Origin: Meloidogyne chitwoodi | Lineage: Eukaryota > Nematoda > Chromadorea > Rhabditida > Meloidogynidae | Direction: 5' to 3' | DNA length: 64,000 nucleotides | Assembly: GCA_015183035.1 (NCBI GenBank) | Contig: JACZZP010000001.1 | Location: 2,170,001-2,234,000 of the forward strand | In this document: positions 49,755-62,195 of the stretch, in pieces | Position numbering within the stretch: the first letter of the stretch is position 1 | Layout: the number at the start of each line of letters is the position of its first letter | Position numbers and translations under genes: made by a program | The notes under the pieces: model-generated | What the model was told of the DNA's origin: nothing | The model's database searches: none | Seen by the model: only the letters and a program-made list of their open reading frames with translations

Positions 49755-50365
49755 TTACACACCACCATCCCAAAACCATCACCGTTGTCGTAGCTTGTAG
49801 ACGTTGGCGTATCTTGTAAACGTTAACATAGCTCCTAGAACCTTGGCCAACAAATCATCGCCGTTAGCGTAGCTCGTAGACCGTTGACGATGCTCGTAGA
49901 CGTTGGCGTATCTTGTAGACGTTAGCATACTCCTAGAACCTTGGCTCATAGAACTAACGCCTTAGCGTGGCTCCTAAGACACCAGTTTATTGAACAAACG
50001 CCTTAGCTTAGCTCCTAAGACACCAGTTTATTGAACTAACGCCTTAGCTTAGCTCCTAAGACACCAGTTTATTGAACTAACGCCTTAGCTTAGCTCCTAA
50101 GACCTAAGTCTCTAGAACCAACGCCGTTAGCATAGCTCGCCAAACCTTAGTCTCTAGAACCAACGCCGTTAGCGTAGCTCGCCAAACCTTAGTCTCTTGA
50201 ACCAACGCCGTTAGCGTAGCTCGCCAAACCTTAGTCTCAAGCACCATCGCCGTTAGCGTAGCTCGCAAAACCTTGGCCCATAGAGCTTCCTCCGTTAGTG
50301 TAGCTGACCGTTGACGTTTCTCGTAGATTTGGAGTCACAGACAGTTGGCGCTGCTCGTAGAACAG
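49755..50365. repeat. Minisatellite, 41/42-bp units
   Basis: Units such as CTTAGCTTAGCTCCTAAGAC + ACCAGTTTATTGAACTAACG recur every 41 bases (accag at 49981, 50022, 50063). Units with CTCTAGAACCAACGCCGTTA recur every 42 bases (50109, 50151, 50193, 50235). The left part is more diverged (GTAGACGTTGGCGTATCTT). GC content is clearly above background. Confidence 0.85.
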
Positions 50366-50494
50366 GAGAATGGTAAAATACGCTGTTTATATAGTATCGA
50401 ACTTTTAAACACTTATATAAAAGCTCCATTTCTACTTCCCCAATCAGTTTACTATAAAATCTCGGACAAACATAAACTCCTCAATTACATATAT

Positions 50495-50595
50495 GCATTT
50501 TAGTCATTGACAAAAAGTCCGTTGACTTAAAATCCATTAACAAATATTGACGGATGGTCCGTTGACGTAAAGTCCATTGACAAAAAGTCATGGAG
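50495..50595. repeat. Partial ATTGAC-type repeat
   Basis: Short run of CATTGACAAAAAGTC and CCGTTGACGTAAAGTCC units related to the arms of the 49.2-kb foldback element; probably a decayed arm. Confidence 0.5.
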
Positions 50596-51122
50596 CCGGT
50601 AAAATTGGAGTAAAATTATTTTAAATATATTTACGAAATTGTTGAATTCTATTTATATCATTGTGTTTTAGACAAAATATGATGGACAAAATAGTCATGC
50701 CAATATTGGACGAAATGGTCTGTCAGCGCTGACAGCGAAACTGCAATTTATGCGGCAAAGTGGGCTTTATAATGCGGTTGCTTTGAGTCCAGTTATTTGA
50801 GTCCAAGCATAAATTTGTTTTTAGTTTTGAATTTTTTACTGTTAGATTTTGGTGGACGGTTATATTCTTAATTTTTTCAAATTTTTTATAAAACTGGGGA
50901 TCAGGGATCTAGTGTGCTACTTTGGCGTTATAGCTAACAATCCTATAAATCCAGGAAAATTTATATGATTTTTTAAAAGGATTTGGTTTAAGAAATTTAA
51001 TATGACAAGATCCGAGACGATTAGTTCTGTAACTACCTATCCTTTAAATCCTAAAAATAGCAGAATTTTTCCAACTTATTTATTATAGATTTTATTTTCT
51101 TTTTATCAATAGGGTAAGATTT

Positions 51123-54100
51123 ATGATCATTTCAAAAATGTCATTTTCCTCTTCAACAATTAACAGTGATTTTGATTTAGTTAGCGCATCATCTATGATT
51201 AACACTATGAAACAAGTTGATTATATTAATTATTCCAACGCTAAAGAAAACAATAGAACAAACAATGGTTTTTTTAATCTATAAATTAATTTTAATTTTT
51301 TATTTCTAGCATCCTCCTCACAAAATGTCTCTACAAGCTCTTCAAACAATTTTTGTGAAATTGAAACAACTAAAAATAATGCAATACTTCTTCAACAACT
51401 CAAGCAGACAAAGAAGACACTCGCTAAATGCCAAGAAAAGAATAGCCGTTTGGAGTCTGAGTTAGATCAAAATCGCTCACTTATGGCTAAAATTTTGGCT
51501 TGTCAGATTACTGCAAAAAATAAATGGCGAGAAAATTCGGTTATTATCCCGTTAGATGAGCGATGTGGTGGAATAAAGGTGGTAAATAGTTAATTTATTA
51601 AAAAAATTTTAACTTAGACTTTTGATTCATTGGCGTGGAATCCTTTGATTGAACAACTTGAAGTTGAACTAAGTTTGCTAAATTATTTTTAATTTTTATA
51701 GTGAATTTCACTAAAATTAATTTAAAAATTTCCTATTAGGGAGAAGTCCAATCTTCAACACTTTTCTTATTATTTTCAAGAGATCAATATGATTTAATCT
51801 TATTTTTATATCCAATAATTTTTGTGTTTTTTTAAGTTGATCTATTTGTTCATGTTCCACCACCGCTGATACCACGACTTCTGGGTCACAAAGGTGGTCT
51901 CATTTCACCAACTGTAGGTTTTTGTCTTTTTGATTTAAATTTTATTTCTATTTAGATATTTAAAAGTCTTATCTCACTAACAACTCCCGATATCTCACAT
52001 TCAAATGCAACACCACCATTGTGTATTATTCTTTTACCCAATATCCATGTCGCTAGCCGTTATGTTACTTATTTATCTGGTTAGCTTATTTCTTTTATTA
52101 AAAATAATTGAAAGTTTTAGATGAGGCTGTGAATGTTTTATTTACTCGAGGTTATTTTTATCATTATTTTTAATATTTATATTGAATTTTTTAGGTCTCT
52201 TGTTTGATATGGTTTGCTTGTCGAAGTCTTCTAACTTCCCTACATTTTGTTTAACCACTTGTTCTCACCTTTTAATCGAATTTATTAGTGAAAATAATGG
52301 GGTTAGTGAAGATCCATTTTATATTTCCTATTATTGAAGGTTTCTGAAAACATTCTCTAAAGTCTACTTTCTCAATTATATAGCCAGAAATTTTTTTTGC
52401 TCTTTTTATTTAAAAAATTGACGAGTTAATTAAGCCACAAATATTTTTATTTCAGATAGCACTTAAAAATCTCACACTTTTATTGATGGATGAAGCTGAT
52501 TTCCTCATTCAAGTAAAAAATTTATTTTATTAGATATATTCAAAATTGTTCTAGGATATTGATTTTGTTCAATGTTTTCTGCACATTAAATCTCGCGCTC
52601 CACAAGTATTTTTTTAATTATTTTTACAGCAAAGTATTTTTTATTTTAAGTCTTATCGAACTTTGTTGTTTAGCAGAACTTTGGATGATAAGATAAGTTC
52701 TCTGCTTCCTGAAATTTTAAAAGTTGGTTATAAAAATTTAACCGTTGGTGAACGACCAATTGAAACGAGTAATTATATTTTTTGTTAAATTTATCTAAAT
52801 TTATTTTAAGGTAGATGTGGTTCAACAGTTTCTGATCAGAGTGAAGCTCGTCTAATTGATTTTGATGAATACGATTCTGTCTCTATTAACGAATTGGAGA
52901 CAAATAACAATAAACAAGCAGTTGAGGAAGAAGACAATAGTCATGAACAACAATTATTAATAGAAAACGATAATGTGGATATTTCGGCAATTAATGAGGA
53001 ACAGGTTGATTAAAATTAAATTTCCAAAAGAGCTACCATTAAGAAAAATTTAATATAAATGAGCGAAAATTTACAAGCATTCCTAAAATATATTTTATTA
53101 AAAAATACATTTAGATTTTATATTAAAATTTCCAAAAATGTTTTATTAATACTTTTAGAATAATATTCCTGGGACAAGTATTGGATTACATCATTTAACA
53201 GAAGTAAACGGAGCTGTGGATGAGCAATACACTCCTGCAAATAAAAAGGATTATTGGCCAGTTGAATTTATGGATATTCGTCCTCCACAACCTCCTTCAA
53301 TCGTTCCTGTTTTTGTAGAAAAATATTCACCCACAAATCTAAATCAGAATAAAAATGTTTCAACTTTTGAAACTGACAATGAGGAAGATAATGTTTCAAG
53401 TTTTTTTAACGAGGAACGTATTGAAGAACAACAAGAAAATGGTATTTTAATAAATCTTGACCAGAGACAGTCTACTAGCACCCTTGGAGGTTAGAAATTT
53501 AAATACTTTTTTCACTTTAGGGTTTTTAGATATGTACCAAAGTTGTTTGGCATCATTTAACAGCGTGTCGACACGTTCTTCAACAAATATTAGTTCTCAA
53601 AGTTTCAATACAAATAGTGGTTCTCATTTAAATCAAGCTGAAAATTGTTCTTCAAATCAAGAGCAACGAGATCACTTATCTACCGCTGAGTTTTCGGTTA
53701 TAAAAACCCTACTAGTAAAAAATTATTTTAAATATCTAAATTTAAGCCTTTGCCACCTCTTCGTATTTCATCTTTCTTCTCTTCTGAACCGATTGATGTT
53801 CGACAAAATCATTCACCAAATCTTTCTGAACCAGCAGAAATTCATCAAAGTGCCTTATTTCCTTCAATCTCTAATGAAGAAAACTTTGGTACTCAACATC
53901 AACCCAGTGGAATACAATCAGAAATTCAAATTTTGAAGCAAAGGTTCTCTTTTCTTTTTCCTTTTTTATATTAATTTTAAAAAAGAATTGACCGACTTGA
54001 GCAGCAAAATCCTCAATTTAATGTTCATGATGATCCATTTATTTGTTTGGATGTTCGATTGGATAATATTGAAGATGATATTAATAGACTTACTGGGATA

Positions 54101-54927
54101 GAAGAGAATGTAACTTTAAAATACATTTTTTTAATTGTAAATTTTTTATAGTATTCTAGTCGAATTGATCGTTTGGAAGCTCAAAATGATACTATATCTC
54201 AACGCGTTTCTGATACCGAAAGGCGAATTGAACGAATAGAGCAGTCTGTAGTTCCTAACAAGAATAATAAGTTGCTGGAATATTTAAACACATTGGGTCA
54301 ATTAAATTCTGATGGAGAATTGGTATAAGAGATAAATACATTTTTAAAATGATTTATTTTTTTAGATTTTGAACAGACATTTTAACTGCAATGAAAACTT
54401 TAAAGACCTTATTTTTGTTGGTAATTTACTAAATATTAAAGGAATTGTAATTTCTGCTGCTGCTAATTTTAAAGTCTCTTCGTTTTACTTTATTGATGAG
54501 ATTATTGAGGTTTGAAAAATTTCCATTTCCTTTTTGTTGTTATCTTTAACTTTTTTATTAGCATGCTATTTTATCTACAAATTCTGTTGAAATGATACCA
54601 TGGTTGGTAATAAACTTTACTTCTTCAAATAAATTGGATTGGCCTAAAAATTTATTACTTAACGATAATAATTTTCCAACTAATTATGACCAGCCAAGAA
54701 CAAGTGTTGAATATATTCAAGAAAATTCAATACCACATATCAAGAAACGTCAAATTAAGGCTAATAAGGTTAATAATCTTTTATTTTAATATATGTATAT
54801 TTAATTTTAGATAATCTATACTTTACTTAATGTGCATTTACGTACTAAATTTGTAGTTGAACTGTATTTTGATTCAAAAAAAGAACTTTACAAGAAAGCT
54901 CACGGTTTTACAATTCGTCGAGTCTAA
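51123..54927 (+). CDS. Degenerate DEAD-box domain fused to coiled-coil protein
   Basis: Many short exons. The start at 51123 reads MIISKMSFSSSTINSDFDLV; an N-terminal coil follows (AILLQQLKQTKKTLAKCQEK). Then comes a helicase-like part: VTFDSLAWNPLIEQLEV (Q region), HVPPPLIPRLLGHKGGLI where GSGKT (motif I) should be, PPLCIILLPN (Ia), FPTFCLTTCSHLLIEFI (Ib), NLTLLLMDEADFLI (motif II intact), YRTLLFSRTLDDKISSLLPE (SAT replaced by SRT) and EILKVGYKNLTVGE, typical of vasa/DDX3. No HELICc lobe follows. Instead there is an acidic, Asn/Gln-rich linker (YWPVEFMDIRPPQPPSIVPV), a coiled coil (DDINRLTGIEE, SRIDRLEAQNDTISQRVSDT) and a C-terminal segment (HFNCNENFKDLIFVGNLLNI ... KKAHGFTIRRV). Exon joins at 51.7-52.4 kb are approximate. 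Unlikely to hydrolyse ATP. Confidence 0.65.
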
Positions 54928-55649
54928 TTTTTATAAATTTTAATTTTGACAAAAGATATTATATTAATTCCATTTAATCTCATTTCCATCCTTTTTTAAA
55001 GCTTTAAAAATAGCCGAACTTTATTATAAAATTAAATTATTTAAATTAGAGGTTTAAATTAATTCGATTTCATAATCTTTTAACTCATCTAAGAATTTTG
55101 ATAATATCTGGATCTGGGATATTTAATCAGGTTCGACGTAAAATATTCACAACTCTCTCAATTTATTACAAGCTGAATTTTAAATTTAACTTTGCAAATT
55201 TTAAGGAGAAGACAGATAAATTTTTTGATATTATTTTTGAGAGAAAAAATTTCAAAAGTATATTTCCAATGTGGGGATTTTTAGATTTCAAAAAATAACT
55301 ATCAGACCTTAATTCAAAATCCAGAAAAAATTAAGAGAAAGTTTTGTTATCTCCAAATTTTAAAATAAAAACGCATTTTTGAACAATTTTTATTCATCTT
55401 TTTACGCTTATACATCTATATATTATCTTGATTTACCTCTGCCTAAATAAGAATTTTTGATAATTTTTTCCATGAAAACATTTACAATTTTTTATATTAT
55501 TAAAACAAAAAATATTTCTAAAACCGGAAAATAAATAAAAATGCCTTTAAATATAAAGCAATATTAATTGTATTTTTTGTATTGTGCTATTTTTTATTTA
55601 GGTCAATCATAATTATTATTTCAAGTATTTAACTTTAAAAAACCTTCTT
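54928..55649. other. Intergenic between convergent genes
   Basis: AT-rich 3' flanks. No further gene was recognised. Confidence 0.45.
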
Positions 55650-57881
55650 TTAAGGGCGAGCCCATCCACCAAATCCTCGTTCTAATTCCTTCGCGGCAGC
55701 CATCAATAACGGTTCAGAATTTGGTGATCCAGCAATCTGCACACTCATAGGCATTTTAGATACTGAATCAATGCCTAAATATGTATTATATTAATAATTT
55801 TAGTCTAAAATGTTTTTTCCTTACCAACAGGACAAGATATTGCTGGGAATCCCAAAACATTAAATAATTCAGTAAAAGGAAGATTAAAACTTGTAAACAT
55901 GTCCTGATGGTGAAATGGTGCAAGTGTTGGCCATGTAGGCAAAAAAAGAATTCCTTTATCGCCAAGTGCTTGTTTGATTTGATGGCGAAGTTTGTCAAGT
56001 TTTTTTAACATCTGAAAGAAAATTATTTGTAAATTTTTTTTACGGAGATGGTGGTTGAGAAAAATTCGAGCCGTGAAGGCAGAGACTTGGAAAACGTGGA
56101 ATTTTATTATATAAGAAAAGCAAAACTTCTTTCCCAAATTATTAACCACTTATAAAACTAAAAATTATTTTTTACATATTCTTTTTCTTCATCATTGCGA
56201 GCATCTACAAAGGCATGTAAAATAGAAAATAACCAAGCACAACTAGTCAATTGTGATTTATCATTTAATACTTTTGGAAATTCCTTTAAAATTTCTGGAA
56301 TGCTCTGAAATTTTAATTAAAAATAAATTAAAGTCTTTTTCCATTTATAAAACCTTTGAAGGAGTTCCAAAGCCCAAAGCACCCCAAATTTCGTAGAGAT
56401 GATTGGCTAGTGGAAATTCAACTTTTTGGGCAGTAATGTTGAATTCTGTTTCGAAGAAACGAACAGACTGAGAAAAAATATAAATGAACAAAAGAAAAAA
56501 TACTTTTCTAAGTGCTTGAAGAACATTAGTATGAACTTTTTCCATAAACCAAATATTTAATGTATCCATATAAATAATTCGGACTTGGCTAAAGTCAAAT
56601 TTTTGAAATTCCATCTCAGATTGAGGTTTTCCAGAAATTACCTTAAATAAGAGAAACATTAAAGATATGTATGTTAACAGTTTGACCGCGTAAGTTCTAT
56701 AAATTCAAAAATAAAAAATTACGTTAAAAACAAGAGGAAGGTCTTCAGCATAGCGACATAATGGTCCAATTGTCCATTGAGCTTTTTCCACCTCAGTACT
56801 TATTTTTGGAAAAAATCCGTTCAATGAAACAGCATCTGGATACAACAATTAAACTTCATTATAATTTTTTAAATTTAACCTTTTGTTGGTTTTAATCCAA
56901 AAACTCCAGACATTGAAGCTGGAATACGTACAGAACCACCCAAATCATTTCCTAAACCAAAAAGAGAAGCTCCAGATCCAACAAGTGCTCCTTCTCCTCC
57001 ACTGCTACCACCTGGAATACGTCTTAGATCATAAGGATTGGATGTACGCCCATAAACTTTATTTGTACAATTCCAATTCATTGCCAATTTTGGTAAGTTT
57101 GTTATTGCAATTAAAATAGCACCAGCGTTGCAAAGTCTAAAAAAATTATAAAAAATCTGTAATTTACTTTTGAGATTAAGCCATTTTGACGACCATAGAC
57201 GTCTTGGTATTTTTAAACACCAATTTTATGTATATAAAAAAATTATATAAAAAAACACCTCTCAACAACATCACAGTCCTTTTGTGCAGGTGGATTGTTC
57301 ACAAAAGGAGCATATCCAGCAACAGACACAAAACCTTTAACATCCATATTATTCTTGTTACTGAATGGAACTCCCAATAAAGGCTTATTTTGTTCTAACT
57401 AAAATTGAACAAAAAAAATTTATTAAAATTAGTTCAAAATATTTCAAACATTTTTATATTCTTCAGAATGTTCGTCCAAGTTTGCTAAATAATTGTCAAC
57501 ACTTTTTGCTTCATCCAATGCTTTTTCAAAACATTCAGCTACAATAGCATTAATTAAAGGTTGAACACGTCGAATACGAGCAATATAAGCTAAAATTAAT
57601 TGTTCCGAAGAAATCTAAAAGTAAAACTTAAATTATTTTTACTGATAAAACATTAAAAATATAAAAATAAAAAAAACCTCTTTCTGCCTAATTTTCTCAG
57701 CAGCCTTTTTTGCAGAAATAAAAAGAAAAGGACTTGATGATTCTTCTTCATTCCATTGAACTTTTGCTTTTTGTTTAAAAATATAAAATAGATCAAACCA
57801 ACTATTGATTATGAAAAAATATATTCGAGCAAATAAATCAAGAATTGGATATAATTTTTGAAGAAAAAAATAACGTATCAT
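55650..57881 (-). CDS. faah-1: Fatty-acid amide hydrolase (amidase signature family)
   Basis: Membrane-anchored serine hydrolase cleaving N-acylethanolamines (endocannabinoid-like lipids). The start at 57881 reads MIRYFFLQKLYPILDLFARI with a TM anchor through IYFFIINSWFDLFYIF. Then ISSEQLILAYIARIRRVQP, NKPLLGVPFSNKNNMDVKG with the catalytic Lys, GYAPFVNNPPAQKD, NLPKLAMNWNCTNKVYGRTS and the signature RRIPGGSSGGEGALVGSG with the cis-Ser, followed by GLGNDLGGSVRIPASMSG with the nucleophile Ser. The distal half has KAQWTIGPLCRYAEDLPLVF, GILFLPTWPTLAPFHH, NVLGFPAISCPV and KMPMSVQIAGSPNSEPLL, ending GFGGWARP. All three catalytic residues are visible; GND replaces the common GTD. FAAH2-like. The symbol is by analogy with C. 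elegans. Confidence 0.88.
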
Positions 57882-58302
57882 CTAAAATAAATTTTTAAAA
57901 AACAATAATGAAAAATCAGAATCCGAATAAATAATTTACTAAAGATTAGCAAAACTTGATAGACACATAGTCATAAAGTCAATATTGAACATAATGGTAA
58001 AAAGGCTTATGGGACAAAATGTTAGGTTAATTTTTTATATTGAGGAACGAATTAAAGTGCAAAAATTTTCTAAAGACAAAAAACATCATCAAAAAAATAT
58101 TTTCAGATTTTTTCAATATTTTTTATTTCACATAGATAAAAAATAATTTTTGAAAAAATAAAATTTAAAGTTGAAGGAAATTAAATGTAAACAAATTATG
58201 TACATATGTATTTAGAAATAAATATATTAATGATATGTTTATTGTTAGTAATTACTTTGACTAGAAGAATTTTTTTATTATTTTCTTTTTCTTGATTAAC
58301 GG
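57882..58302. other. Intergenic
   Basis: AT-rich spacer between two minus-strand genes. It contains AATATTGAACATAATGG-type sequence resembling scraps of other repeats in the window, but nothing firm. Confidence 0.4.
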
Positions 58303-60404
58303 TTATTTTTCATTAATTTCTTCTTCTTCTTTTTCCCTTCTCTTCTTTAAATGTTCACAACATTTTTTGTGAACTGGCCAATCAAAACGTTGACATTCGA
58401 TCGAACAATAAAAAACCTTTAAAAAATAACCTTGTAAATATTATATATATTAGTGGACCAAAATATTTTATTTCCAATTTAGTTTATTTAAGAAAGCTTA
58501 TACATACTTTACATTTTGGACATCTTTTCTTTGCTGAAGGAATTGAACAAGTTCTGCAAAATTGTGATGTCTGAACAAATCTATGTCCTAATAAAGCATT
58601 ACAAAGAATATTAAAAGCAGAAGGTGGAAAGCCAAATTCAACAGTTTTAAAATTTTGATTTAATGATTGCCATAACATCTTAAAGATTTAAATTTAATTT
58701 TTATAATTAAACAATATATTCCTTTCTCCTCAGAAAAAATAAAATTCTAGGAGAAAAAAAATAAATTTAAATTTCAAACCGCTTGTTTATAAGGAAATGA
58801 TAAAACAGCTTTTCTAATAAATAATTCTTCATTATTTCTAACTAAATGTTCGGGTTGATCATTTAATAAAGTTTTTGCAAAATCCAAAGAAAATTTCTTT
58901 TTAACATCCTCTTCTTCATTTTCATCTTTTTTCTCTTCAATTTCATCAGACTTTATTCTTTTATCTACATATTTTAACATTTCTTTAAGTGTAAATAATA
59001 CAATCCATAATTTAATTGACATAACCTTTAAAAATTAAAATTATTTTTGATATTTGGGCGCTGTTTCGTTACGGCGCGCATTTATAAATTTGACATATAA
59101 TGAAGATCTAGGACTATGAAATTTTGTAAAAATATTATTTATTGTGTTAACTAGTTTCTTTATGAATTTTGGAATTTTTGGTCAAGTATTTTTAAAGTTA
59201 TAATCAAAAATAAAAAATTACTTCATTCGGTTTTTTTGATCGAAGTTGTTTTTCAAAAAGTCTGTCCACAGTCCAAATTGTTTTTTCTCTGTTTTCCCAA
59301 ATAATTCCATCTCCAACAACATCAAAAATGAGACGAACAGGATGAAATAAATGTGTTCGAGTTAATCGATGAATAAAATTAACAAGACTATTTGGATAAA
59401 TTGTCCCACTTTTTTCTCCTTGTGGATGTAAAATTTTATTTATATCTTCAATTCCAATATGTGCATTTATAACACTAACACATTCATATTGACCTTATTA
59501 GAATTATTTTTTTTTAATTTATAAGAAAAGTTTTTATTTAATATTTATACCAACAAATGCTGCCATTTCTCCAGCAGTTTTTCCAATAGAATTTTCTGGG
59601 TGAGTACTAGCCCCAGCATCCAAAAGAATTTGACAGATTTTTGGTTTTCCTTTAAAAAATAACCATTTTAAAATATTTTTTAAATCTGAAACAAATATTT
59701 GAGAAGAGTTTCGAATTTTTTCAAGTAAGGGGAAGACTAACAATAAGCCAAAGTGTAATTAAATCTTTTAAAGATCACTTCGAAAATTAAAAAAAAATTT
59801 AAATTTCCAAACCAGCTAAAGCAGCAAACATTAAAGGAGTATATCCCTGATCATGATAACGAATATCTGCATCTGCACCAATTTCTAATAACATTTTAAC
59901 CATTTCTTCATTTCCTTTAAAACAAGCTTGAACAAGAGGACTCATTCCATTCTTTTCCAAACAATTTGGACGTATTTTTTCCAATAAATTTGTAAATTCT
60001 TTAATATTTTCTAAAATTAAAATTATTTTTAATTTTAATTATTTTAAAATTAAAGTGACAAAATAATGGGACAATTTACTGATTAAATAATTCACCGAAA
60101 AAAAGAATAAAATTAAATTTAAAGAACATATTTATGTGAAAAAAAATTATTTCCTCCATTAAGGAGAATTTTTAAATAAATACATATAAGGTTATATTCA
60201 CGACAAAAATGTTTATTTGTTTAGAGAATTCAAAAGTAAAACCAAAAAAGTCACTTTCGGTGAATTGTCTTTTCAGTGTATTGCCTTCCAATTAATAAAC
60301 TTGCCTTGTTCAATAAATTTAAAAATAAGTTCTTCATAATTAGTTAAATTTTTTAGTTCTTTTAATGTAAATTTTTTAATATTATTTTCTTTTTTTAAAG
60401 ACAT
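58303..60404 (-). CDS. daf-25: Ankyrin-repeat and MYND zinc-finger protein (Ankmy2/DAF-25)
   Basis: In C. elegans DAF-25 is needed to bring guanylyl cyclases such as DAF-11 into sensory cilia. The start at 60404 reads MSLKKENNIKKFTLKELKNL. Ankyrin repeats: CLEKNGMSPLVQACFKGNEE, MVKMLLEIGADADIRYHDQG, YTPLMFAALAGLE; KICQILLDAGASTHPENSIG, KTAGEMAAFVG; GQYECVSVINAHIGIEDINK. The middle region (LVNFIHRLTRTHLFHPVRL, FDVVGDGIIWENREKTIW, EHLVRNNEELFIRKAVLSFP) matches the Ankmy2 helical part. The C-terminal MYND finger has FCRTCSIPSAKKRCPKCK and VFYCSIECQRFDWPVHKKCC with all Zn ligands visible, then a K/E tail. Single-copy, intact, several short introns. Confidence 0.88.
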
Positions 60405-60735
60405 TTTTTATTTATTAAGAATTAAAAGAAAATATTTGAAAAAAGAATATTTCATTTAAACAATTTTGTTAGTCTCCTCTTATTTATTGATTTATTAAAT
60501 GCCTTTAAGTATAGGACTAAATACTTTTTTTTTATTTATTTTTCTTTAAAAGTATTTTAATATTTAATAAAATAATGTTTTGGACATTATTTTAATTAAA
60601 AAAAATATTTTAGAAAATAATTAAAAAATACAAGAATTTAAACCTAATTTTTAGGTCAAAGAGTCAAAATATTCTAAATAAGAAAATGAAATAAAAAAAA
60701 TATTATTTATTTTTCAGAATTAAAAATAAAATAAA

Positions 60736-61782
60736 ATGCCTGATTTAAATGATTTGAGAAAAATAAAAAAATCTTTAAAGAAAACAAAAATAACGTAAGA
60801 AAATATTTTAATTTAATTTAAAAAATATTGTTAAGAATAAAAAAAGAGGATGGCCAAATATTTCATGAACAATTAAATGATAATGGAAATTTTGAAGAAA
60901 TTATATTTAAAGAAGATGAAAATAAAAAATATTGGAGTGGAATAATAATTGACTTAAAACCTGATTTACAATTGGCAAATGTTTCAGAAAATGTTTATTT
61001 AAGGTTTTTAAAAAGAATTTTTTAATTAATATGTACACTTATTAAAGGGGAATATAAACAAACTTTAATAAATAAATATTAAAAAAAATAATTCTCGCCC
61101 TTCTTTTTTTTTTTAATTTTAAAATAAAGTGGGGTGATTTTACTATTTTTTAACATAAATAATTAAAAATTATTTAAATCCAAATTTCAATTAGATAAAA
61201 TTAAATTTTAAAATATTAATCAATTTTTATTAAATTTAAAGAATAATTTTAAATTAAAAAAAAATAAATATTTTTAATTTATCTAATTTAAAGTAGTCAA
61301 GATGTAGCACAAGATTTAGAATTATTAAAATTAAATGGAATAACTCATATAATAAATGTGGCTACTGGTGTTAAATGTTTATTTCCTCAAAATATTATTT
61401 ATTTGGCTTTAACTGTTTTAGATGTTCCTACAGAAAATTTAAAAAGACATTTTGATAAATCTATTAAATTTATTTATAATTCTATTGAAAATAATGGAAA
61501 GGTTTATTTTTAATTAAATTAATTAATTATTTTTTTAAAAAAGGTATTAATTCATTGTAATGCTGGAATTTCTCGTTCAACTTCAATTGTTATTGCTTAT
61601 TTAATTCATTATAAAAAAATGACTGTTGATAAAGCTTTGGAACATATTAGGACACAAAGACCAAGTAAACTTTTTTAAAAATTAATTTTATTTAATTTTT
61701 TTTAAAAAAAGTTGCTAGGCCAAATGATGGTTTTATGCGTCAATTAAAAGAATATGAAAATGAACAACTTGGAGTTATTTAA
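60736..61782 (+). CDS. Dual-specificity protein phosphatase (DUSP)
   Basis: Removes phosphate from Ser/Thr and Tyr of target kinases. The start at 60736 reads MPDLNDLRKIKKSLKKTKIT; exon 2 has KKEDGQIFHEQLNDNGNFEE and WSGIIIDLKPDLQLAN. The phosphatase core: SSQDVAQDLELLKLNGITHI, NVATGVKCLFPQNIIY, LDVPTENLKRHFDKSIKFIY. The signature is VLIHCNAGISRSTSIVIAYL with catalytic Cys and Arg (HC-x5-R-S), and the general acid Asp lies in LDVPTEN. The C-terminus is ARPNDGFMRQLKEYENEQLG. No MAPK-binding rhodanese domain; DUSP19/atypical-DUSP-like in length (about 230 aa). The upstream 60405-60735 spacer is a divergent promoter shared with daf-25. Confidence 0.87.
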
Positions 61783-61934
61783 ATTTTTATACAAAGAAAA
61801 AAATATTAAAAAATAATAAAAATAAGTATATTTATTAATTTAAAATAACCCTTCCTTTTTAATATTTTTTTAAATAATATTTTATAATAATTATAATATC
61901 ACAATAAATAAAATAATTAAAAAAAATTTATTTA

Positions 61935-61995
61935 AAATTAACAACGTGATGGTTCATATTCACATCTTCCACATAAATCACGATTATGTCCAGTC
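61935..61995 (-). other. Possible Cys-rich terminal exon
   Basis: Minus-strand codons give TGHNRDLCGRCEYEPSRC then a stop. Too short for family assignment, and no upstream exon was found in the window. May be chance. Confidence 0.2.
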
Positions 61996-62033
61996 AAAAA
62001 ATTTTTTTTAAATAAAATGCTAAAAAATATTAG

Positions 62034-62195
62034 GTAGTAGATGCAGTGTCTAATATCCTTTTTGGTAGAAAAGCATTCAAAGTGGAACCACCGGCAAAAA
62101 GGCCTTCAGTTTTCACAGGCGAACGAATAAACGGAGGAGAGTGTGGTCACTCAGAAGATTCATTTTCTATCGGCGAATTACCAATTTCTTTTTTT
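62034..62195 (+). other. Orphan coding-like exon
   Basis: After an AG the frame reads VVDAVSNILFGRKAFKVEPP, AKRPSVFTGERINGGECGHS and EDSFSIGELP. Composition looks coding, but no neighbour exon or start was identified. Confidence 0.25.

Noticed and set aside
49755..50365. Possible CRISPR-like array
   Set aside because: Units are contiguous 41/42-bp minisatellite copies with no distinct spacers, in a eukaryotic genome.
53457..53974. Overlapping long plus-strand frames in the DEAD-like gene
   Set aside because: The 159-codon frame reads through an intron; only the frame continuing FFSSEPIDVRQNHSPN fits the neighbouring exons.
56883..57119. 78-codon plus-strand frame in the amidase gene
   Set aside because: Antisense shadow of the amidase signature exon.
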